Source: Microvirga solisilvae
GTDB lineage: Bacteria > Pseudomonadota > Alphaproteobacteria > Rhizobiales > Beijerinckiaceae
Direction: 5' to 3'
Assembly: GCF_022808595.1 (NCBI RefSeq)
Contig: NZ_JAKUCN010000001.1
Location: forward strand, 434,001-498,000
Length of the DNA: 64,000 nt
Positions 59,179-64,000 of the stretch are shown in pieces. The position numbers were made by a program, and so were the translations under genes. The stretch's first letter is position 1. Each line of letters starts with the position of its first letter. The notes under the pieces are model-generated. The model did not search any database, was not told the origin of the DNA, and saw only the letters and a program-made list of their open reading frames with translations.

Positions 59179-59305
59179 CTAAAAAAGGGTTCGGCGTCGC
59201 ATCCGGGACAATCCGGAGGAAAACCGGCTCAAGGCAGCCATGCATTGACGGTAACCTTGCGCCCTGTTTAATCCGGAATGGGCTCAGACAAGGGGAAGAC
59301 ACATC

Positions 59306-60358
59306 ATGGACGAGAGCGCGGAAGTCATCTGCGAAAAGCAAGGCCAGGCTGGTGTCATCACCCTCAACCGTCCGCGTGCGCTCAACGCCCTGACTCTCAC
59401 CATGGTCCGCGAGATGCGCAAGGCGCTCGATGCCTGGGCGGATGACCCTGAGGTCACGTGCGTCATCGTGCAGGGCGCGGGCGAAAAGGCCTTCTGCGCC
59501 GGCGGCGACATTCGGCGCCTGACGGATTGCCTGCAGGCGGGGGAGCGCGACGAGGCATTGGAATTCTGGCGCGAGGAATATCAGCTCAATATCCGGATCA
59601 AACGCTATCCGAAGCCGTATATCTCCTTCATCGACGGCATCGTCATGGGCGGAGGTGTCGGCGTGTCCCTGCATGGCTCCCACCGGGTCGCGGGTGAGCG
59701 CTATCTCTTCGCCATGCCCGAGGTCGGCATCGGCTTCTTCCCTGACGTGGGTGCAACCTATGCCCTGCCGCGCCTGCCGGGAGAGACCGGCATGTATCTC
59801 GCCCTGACGGGCGAGCGGGTGAAGCGGGCCGATGCGATCATGCTGGGCTTGGCGACCCATTCCGTGGCGAGCGAGGGGATCGAGGCTCTGCGACAGGAGC
59901 TTATCGAGGGCAAACCCGTCGAGGCGGTTCTGGCGCGGGCTGCGGTCGATCCGGGACCTGCGCCTCTTGCAGAGCACCGCTCCATCATCGATACCTGCTT
60001 CTCCGCCGACAGCGTTGCCGCCGTGCTCCAGCGCCTCGATGAGGCTGCAAGCAAGGGCTCGGAATTCGCGGCCAAGACAGCGGCAGGCATGCGTACGAAA
60101 TCGCCCACGAGCATGAGCATCGCCTTCGAGCAGGTGCGCCGCGGCGCATCCCTCGACTTCGAGGAAGCCATGAAGACCGAGTTCCGCATCGTCTCGCGCA
60201 TCGGCGACGGCAAGGACTTCTTCGAAGGGGTCCGAGCAGTCCTCATCGACAAGGACAACCAACCCCGCTGGGAGCCCGCCACCCTCGAAGGTGTGAAGCG
60301 GGAGAATGTCGAGCATCACTTCGCGAGCCTTGGGCCGCAGGAACTGGAGATCGCCTGA
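59306..60358 (+). CDS. 3-hydroxyisobutyryl-CoA hydrolase family protein
   Basis: A 350-residue crotonase-fold protein. GGDIRRL (oxyanion hole) and GIVMGGGVGVSLHGSHRVA are followed by PEVGIGFFPDVGATY. The long C-terminus (KSPTSMSIAFEQVRRG; EFRIVSRIGDGKDFFEGVRA) is the mark of 3-hydroxyisobutyryl-CoA hydrolases, which act in valine degradation, rather than enoyl-CoA hydratases (about 260 residues). GGGGAAG lies upstream of the ATG. The stop overlaps the next gene (TGATG). Confidence 0.9.
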   Translation: MDESAEVICEKQGQAGVITLNRPRALNALTLTMVREMRKALDAWADDPEVTCVIVQGAGEKAFCAGGDIRRLTDCLQAGERDEALEFWREEYQLNIRIKRYPKPYISFIDGIVMGGGVGVSLHGSHRVAGERYLFAMPEVGIGFFPDVGATYALPRLPGETGMYLALTGERVKRADAIMLGLATHSVASEGIEALRQELIEGKPVEAVLARAAVDPGPAPLAEHRSIIDTCFSADSVAAVLQRLDEAASKGSEFAAKTAAGMRTKSPTSMSIAFEQVRRGASLDFEEAMKTEFRIVSRIGDGKDFFEGVRAVLIDKDNQPRWEPATLEGVKRENVEHHFASLGPQELEIA

Positions 60359-60816
60359 TGGCGCGCAATAGCAATCATGGCGCTCCGCACGATGCGGCGC
60401 GGGACTACCTCTCCGACCGGATCGAGGAGCGCCCACCCGCGCCGAGCTCGATGCGCTGGAGCTTCATCCTCACCTGGTTCATGCGGGTTCTGGCGATCCT
60501 CTGGATCATGAAGGGCCTCAGTTCCTGGGCCGTGATCCTCGGCATATGGACGCCCATCGGCCAGTTCGAGGCACGGTCCACCGGCTATCAGGCCACCATC
60601 ATTTACTTCGCCCTGATCGACCTCATCGCCGCCGTCGGTCTCTGGATGGCGAGCACGTGGGGTGGAATCATGTGGTTGCTGGCTGTGATGAGTCACCTGA
60701 TTCTGGCGGCCTTCTTCCCGGCTATCGTTGCGAGCAGCTGGGTCACGATCGTTTTCTTCCTGACCTTGATTGCCGTCTACATCGCGGTCTCCTGGCTAGC
60801 AGCCCAGGAAGAGTAG
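60358..60816 (+). CDS. Four-helix membrane protein, DUF6163-like
   Basis: A 152-residue protein with a polar N-terminus (about 30 residues) and four helices (ILTWFMRVLAILWIMKGLSS; YFALIDLIAAVGLWMAS; MWLLAVMSHLILAAFF; VTIVFFLTLIAVYIAVSW). I believe it belongs to the small Rhizobiales family DUF6163. Function unknown. Its ATG overlaps the hydrolase stop by one base, so it is translationally coupled to it. Confidence 0.78.
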   Translation: MARNSNHGAPHDAARDYLSDRIEERPPAPSSMRWSFILTWFMRVLAILWIMKGLSSWAVILGIWTPIGQFEARSTGYQATIIYFALIDLIAAVGLWMASTWGGIMWLLAVMSHLILAAFFPAIVASSWVTIVFFLTLIAVYIAVSWLAAQEE

Positions 60817-61104
60817 AGAAAGCTTTTTGGGAATAAGGTCTTATGGGTCGAAACGGAGGAAATGGGTGAGCATGCAACTCAGCCATGCACTCACGGCCAA
60901 GCTGTTCACGCAGACGTGTATCATCAGGACAACACTTCGGCGGTACGTAGTGGATCAGGCCGGTTTTGGAGGCTGAAGGTGCAATTCAGGAACATTTTGC
61001 CACAAAACGGCCCTGATGTTCCGTGTTTTCGATACCATTCGTTAATCCAATCCCGGCAATTTCCGAAGCCGACCCACAACTAACCTGAAGAAGAGCCTGC
61101 GCTC
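60817..61104. other. Intergenic region before the L,D-transpeptidase
   Basis: 288 bases with no firm gene. GGAGGA at 60855-60860 is well spaced from a GTG at 60866 that opens a 36-codon frame (VSMQLSHALTAKLFTQTCII...) ending at 60976. This could be a small peptide, but coding bias is unclear. An ATG at 60862 opens a 73-codon frame in another phase. Neither is called. Confidence 0.4.
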
Positions 61105-62364
61105 ATGCTGTCTCGTCGTACACTCCTGACTGGATCCCTTGCCCTTATCCTGACTCCCGCCTCAATGGCGATGGCTCAGGGCCAGGCCGAGTGGTCGCAG
61201 AATTACGAGGCTGTGTCCCGCACCCGCGTGCAGCGGACCTCGACCCCTATGCTCTCGGCCGACTCCCTGGCCGCCACGGAGCAGATGATCGAGTATTACC
61301 GCAATATCGCCGCTCGCGGCGGATGGCAGCCGGTTCAGGGCGTTCAGGGCTTGCGCGTCGGCTCCAAGAGCCCGGCCGTCATGGCTCTGCGTCAGCGCCT
61401 GATCATCACGGGCGATCTCGACCAGAACGCCGGCGAGTCGCCGATTTATGATTCCTACGTCGAGGCGGCCGTCCGCCGCTTCCAGGCCCGTCACGGTATC
61501 AGCTCTACCGGTACGGTAACCGCTCCGACGGTTGCGGCCATGAACGTGCCGGTCGATATCCGCATCCGCCAGCTTGAGATCAATGTGGGCCGCTTGCGCA
61601 GCCTCGTTTCCGGTGGGCTGCCTAACCGCTATGCGGTCGCCAACATTCCGGCCGCTCTCGTGGAGACGGTGGAAGGCGGCATGGTCCATACCCGCCACGC
61701 CGCTGGCGTCGGCAAAATCGACCGTCAGTCTCCACTCCTGAATTCGAAGGTGGTCGAGGTCAACTTCAACCCGTTCTGGACGGCTCCCGCCTCCGTGGTG
61801 AAGAAGGATCTCATCCCCAAGATGCAAAAGGAGCCGAACTACCTGACCGAGAACCGCATCCGCATCTTCAACTCGGCCGGTCAGGAAGTGCCTTCCAGCC
61901 AGATCAACTGGTTCTCGGACGAGGCGACCCGTTACCGCTTCCGCCAGGATCCGGGCGGCGACCTCAACTCGATGGGGTTTGTCCGCATCAACATTCCGAA
62001 CCAGCACGGCGTTTACATGCACGATACGCCCTCCAAGGGCATTTTCGGCGACGATTTCCGCTTCGTCTCCTCGGGCTGCATCCGCATCCAGAACGTGCGC
62101 GACTACATCGAGTGGCTGCTGAAGGATACGCCCGGCTGGAGCCGCGAGCAGATCGACGCCACCTTCAAGTCCGGTGAGCGCATCGACGCCCGTATTGCTC
62201 AGCCGGTTGCGATCCATTGGATCTACGTGACGGCCTGGGCTACTCCTGATGGCCTCGTACAGTTCCGCGATGACATCTATAACAAGGACGGTCTCGGCGC
62301 CTCCATCCCGGTCGCCAGCCGCACCCCGACCGAGCCGGACGAGGAAATGTTCCTCCAGAATTAA
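61105..62364 (+). CDS. L,D-transpeptidase with peptidoglycan-binding domain
   Basis: A 419-residue exported protein. A signal with twin arginines (LSRRTLLTG, residues 2-10; cleavage near ASMAMAQG) suggests Tat or Sec export. A PG_binding_1 domain follows (about residues 85-150; LRQRLIITGD; AVRRFQARHG). The YkuD catalytic domain has MHDTPSKGIF and the nucleophile in FVSSGCIRIQN. It would form 3-3 cross-links or attach proteins to peptidoglycan. The length and layout match the YcbB-like group without its lid insertion being obvious. Confidence 0.92.
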   Translation: MLSRRTLLTGSLALILTPASMAMAQGQAEWSQNYEAVSRTRVQRTSTPMLSADSLAATEQMIEYYRNIAARGGWQPVQGVQGLRVGSKSPAVMALRQRLIITGDLDQNAGESPIYDSYVEAAVRRFQARHGISSTGTVTAPTVAAMNVPVDIRIRQLEINVGRLRSLVSGGLPNRYAVANIPAALVETVEGGMVHTRHAAGVGKIDRQSPLLNSKVVEVNFNPFWTAPASVVKKDLIPKMQKEPNYLTENRIRIFNSAGQEVPSSQINWFSDEATRYRFRQDPGGDLNSMGFVRINIPNQHGVYMHDTPSKGIFGDDFRFVSSGCIRIQNVRDYIEWLLKDTPGWSREQIDATFKSGERIDARIAQPVAIHWIYVTAWATPDGLVQFRDDIYNKDGLGASIPVASRTPTEPDEEMFLQN

Positions 62365-62384
62365 GGCCTCAGGCCAGAACCATG

Positions 62385-62412
62385 ACAGCCCGCCCATCCG
62401 GCGGGCTGTTGC
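62385..62412 (+). terminator. Terminator-like hairpin after the L,D-transpeptidase gene
   Basis: ACAGCCCGCC-CATCC-GGCGGGCTGT has a perfect 10-bp stem. The T-tract is poor (TGCATTTC), so termination may be partial. Confidence 0.65.
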
Positions 62413-62538
62413 ATTTCAAAAGCCCGGCCTACAAGTCACTTGAGCGGGTTGGCGGGTTCCATCGGCCCATGATAAAGGCCATGGCCATCCGGAACTGAGC
62501 GCCAGTCAGGTGGGGCTCACAGCAAGGCGAGAACGACC

Positions 62539-63840
62539 ATGAGCGCGAGCGAAGCAAGAAACCACCTCTCCAACAGCTTTTTCTCGGCCAATCTCGCCGA
62601 CAGCGATCCCGAGATCGCCCGCGCCATCGGGCTCGAGCTCGGCCGCCAGCGCGACGAGATCGAGCTGATCGCCTCCGAGAACATCGTTTCCCGCGCTGTC
62701 CTGGAAGCCCAGGGCTCGGTGATGACTAACAAGTACGCGGAAGGCTATCCGGGCCGCCGCTATTATGGCGGCTGCCAGTTCGTGGATATCGCCGAGGAGC
62801 TTGCCATCGACCGCGCCAAGCGCCTGTTCGACTGCAAGTTCGCGAACGTCCAGCCCAATTCCGGTTCCCAGGCTAACCAGGCCGTGTTCATGGCCCTCAT
62901 GAAGCCGGGCGATACCTTCATGGGCCTCGATCTCGCCTGCGGCGGCCACCTGACCCATGGCTCCCCGGTCAACATGTCCGGCAAGTGGTTCAACGTAGTG
63001 AGCTACAAGGTTCGCGAGAGCGACCAGATCATCGACATGGACGAGGTGGCGGAACTCGCCCGCACCCACAAGCCGAAGGTGATCGTGGCCGGCGGCTCGG
63101 CCTATTCCCGCTTCTGGGACTTCGCCCGCTTCCGCGAGATCGCGGATGAGGTCGGCGCCTTCTTCATGGTCGATATCGCTCACTTCGCCGGCCTCGTGGC
63201 GGGTGGTGCGCATCCGTCGCCGTTCCCCCATGCTCATGTGGTCACCACGACCACGCACAAGACCCTGCGCGGCCCGCGCGGCGGTATGATCCTCACCAAT
63301 GACGAGGACATCGCCAAGAAGGTCAATTCCGCGATCTTCCCCGGCCTGCAGGGCGGTCCGCTCATGCACGTGATCGCCGCCAAGGCCGTGGCCTTCGGCG
63401 AGGCCCTGCGCCCCGAGTTCAAGCTCTATGCCCGTTCCGTGGTCGAGAACGCCAAGGTGCTGGCCGATACGATGCTTGCGAACGGCTATGCCATCGTCGC
63501 CGGCGGCACGGACAATCACCTGATGCTGGTGGACCTGCGTCCGAAGAAGCTCACCGGCAAGGCCGCCGAGGCTGCACTTGGTCGTGCTCACATCACCTGC
63601 AACAAGAACGGCGTGCCCTTCGATCCCGAGAAGCCGATGGTCACCTCCGGTGTCCGTCTCGGCACTCCCGCCGCCACCTCGCGCGGTTTCGGTGTGGCCG
63701 AGTTCAAGAAGGTCGGCGAGCTGATCGTCGAAACCCTCGACGGACTGGCGAAGAACGGTGAAGAAGCCAACGCCTCGGTCGAGGAGTCGGTGAAGACCCG
63801 CGTTCACGAGCTGACCCGTCGCTTCCCGATCTACGCTTAA
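62539..63840 (+). CDS. glyA: Serine hydroxymethyltransferase
   Basis: A 433-residue PLP enzyme that interconverts serine and glycine with tetrahydrofolate. The PLP lysine is in [16 protein letters not shown], and [11 protein letters not shown] and [14 protein letters not shown] are typical. The final codons and stop lie in a 16-bp tandem duplication (63830-63861). nrdR follows, the usual alphaproteobacterial order. Confidence 0.98.
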   Translation: MSASEARNHLSNSFFSANLADSDPEIARAIGLELGRQRDEIELIASENIVSRAVLEAQGSVMTNKYAEGYPGRRYYGGCQFVDIAEELAIDRAKRLFDCKFANVQPNSGSQANQAVFMALMKPGDTFMGLDLACGGHLTHGSPVNMSGKWFNVVSYKVRESDQIIDMDEVAELARTHKPKVIVAGGSAYSRFWDFARFREIADEVGAFFMVDIAHFAGLVAGGAHPSPFPHAHVVTTTTHKTLRGPRGGMILTNDEDIAKKVNSAIFPGLQGGPLMHVIAAKAVAFGEALRPEFKLYARSVVENAKVLADTMLANGYAIVAGGTDNHLMLVDLRPKKLTGKAAEAALGRAHITCNKNGVPFDPEKPMVTSGVRLGTPAATSRGFGVAEFKKVGELIVETLDGLAKNGEEANASVEESVKTRVHELTRRFPIYA

Positions 63841-63861
63841 ACACTTCTACGCTTAAACACT
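63830..63861. repeat. 16-bp tandem duplication across the glyA stop codon
   Basis: TCTACGCTTAAACACT occurs twice without a gap. The first unit contains the last codons (Ile-Tyr-Ala) and TAA of glyA, and the second an out-of-use copy. It looks like a replication slippage product. Confidence 0.9.
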
Positions 63862-63872
63862 CGGAAAAATCG

Positions 63873-64000
63873 ATGCGCTGTCCCTATTGCGGGAGTCTCG
63901 ACACCCAGGTGAAGGACTCCCGTCCCACGGACGATTCCTCCTCCATCCGCCGCCGCCGCATCTGTCCGGATTGCGGCGGTCGTTTCACGACCTTCGAGCG
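63873..64000 (+). CDS. nrdR: Transcriptional repressor NrdR (partial, N-terminal)
   Basis: The window ends inside this gene. The visible 42 codons hold the zinc ribbon, with [18 protein letters not shown] and [13 protein letters not shown] (four cysteines). The ATP-cone domain lies beyond the edge. NrdR represses ribonucleotide reductase genes through NrdR boxes. No such box was noticed here. Confidence 0.95.
   Translation, partial: MRCPYCGSLDTQVKDSRPTDDSSSIRRRRICPDCGGRFTTFE

Noticed and set aside
60862-61083. A 73-codon frame upstream of the L,D-transpeptidase
   Set aside because: The GGAGGA sits too close to its ATG and the peptide has no recognisable features. A 36-codon GTG frame at 60866 fits the ribosome site better but is also unproven.
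62413-62538. A possible riboswitch upstream of glyA
   Set aside because: The region folds weakly and I could not match it to a glycine, SAM or other known riboswitch consensus.

Overview
This is a GC-rich chromosomal window from an alphaproteobacterium, most likely a Hyphomicrobiales (Rhizobiales) member of the Methylobacteriaceae/Microvirga type. That placement is inferred from gene content and order: rpsF-rpsR-DUF2232-rplI-dnaB-alr-radA followed by cvpA-purF; pdxJ-acpS-lepB-rnc-era with recO-parC beyond; glyA-nrdR; a HemB whose zinc-binding cysteines are replaced (the Mg-dependent Bradyrhizobium type); and LexA boxes of the alphaproteobacterial form GTTC-N7-GTTC. No rRNA, tRNA, CRISPR array, insertion sequence or prophage was recognised. 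Most of the window is housekeeping core, with a few accessory insertions.

Layout. 1-6 kb: AEC transporter, arfB (ribosome rescue), the EF-P modification pair epmA/epmB divergent from efp, and an aminotransferase. 6-16 kb: ppx-rlmE, a sugar dehydrogenase, an exported dienelactone-hydrolase-like protein, a DHA2 MFS pump, a TPR protein, guaB, a MAPEG protein, a 47-residue lipoprotein and an RsmB-type methyltransferase. 16-25 kb: guaA, an ArsC-like protein, a TRAP permease pair without a binding protein, an NnrU-like protein, a YfgM-like protein and der. 25-29.5 kb: a two-gene type III-like restriction-modification system, the clearest accessory block. 30-41 kb: SDR-purF-cvpA, an RTX protein with a palindromic operator candidate, radA, alr, dnaB, rplI, rpsR and rpsF, all on the minus strand. 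42.5-53 kb: pdxJ-acpS-lepB-rnc-era, an inverted pair (soluble PilZ-containing chemoreceptor and OmpA protein), then recO and parC. 53-64 kb: a frameshifted glutathione S-transferase, bpt, ilvA-RDD, a lipoprotein-LivH fusion, hemB, an acyl-CoA hydrolase, an L,D-transpeptidase, glyA and the start of nrdR.

The most unusual signal is a dispersed element present twice, near 29544-29845 and 42093-42432. Both copies start with an SOS box (GTTC-N7-GTTC). A sigma70-like promoter follows directly, with its -35 box abutting the SOS box and a 17-base spacer in each copy. The promoter points into about 250-290 bases containing a long stem, conserved by wobble and one compensatory base change, and ending in a weak hairpin. 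I interpret this as a candidate LexA-controlled, repeated structured RNA (or a MITE-like element carrying an SOS promoter). Copy 1 lies directly upstream of the restriction-modification operon. Several other palindromic repeats lie in the intergenic spaces.
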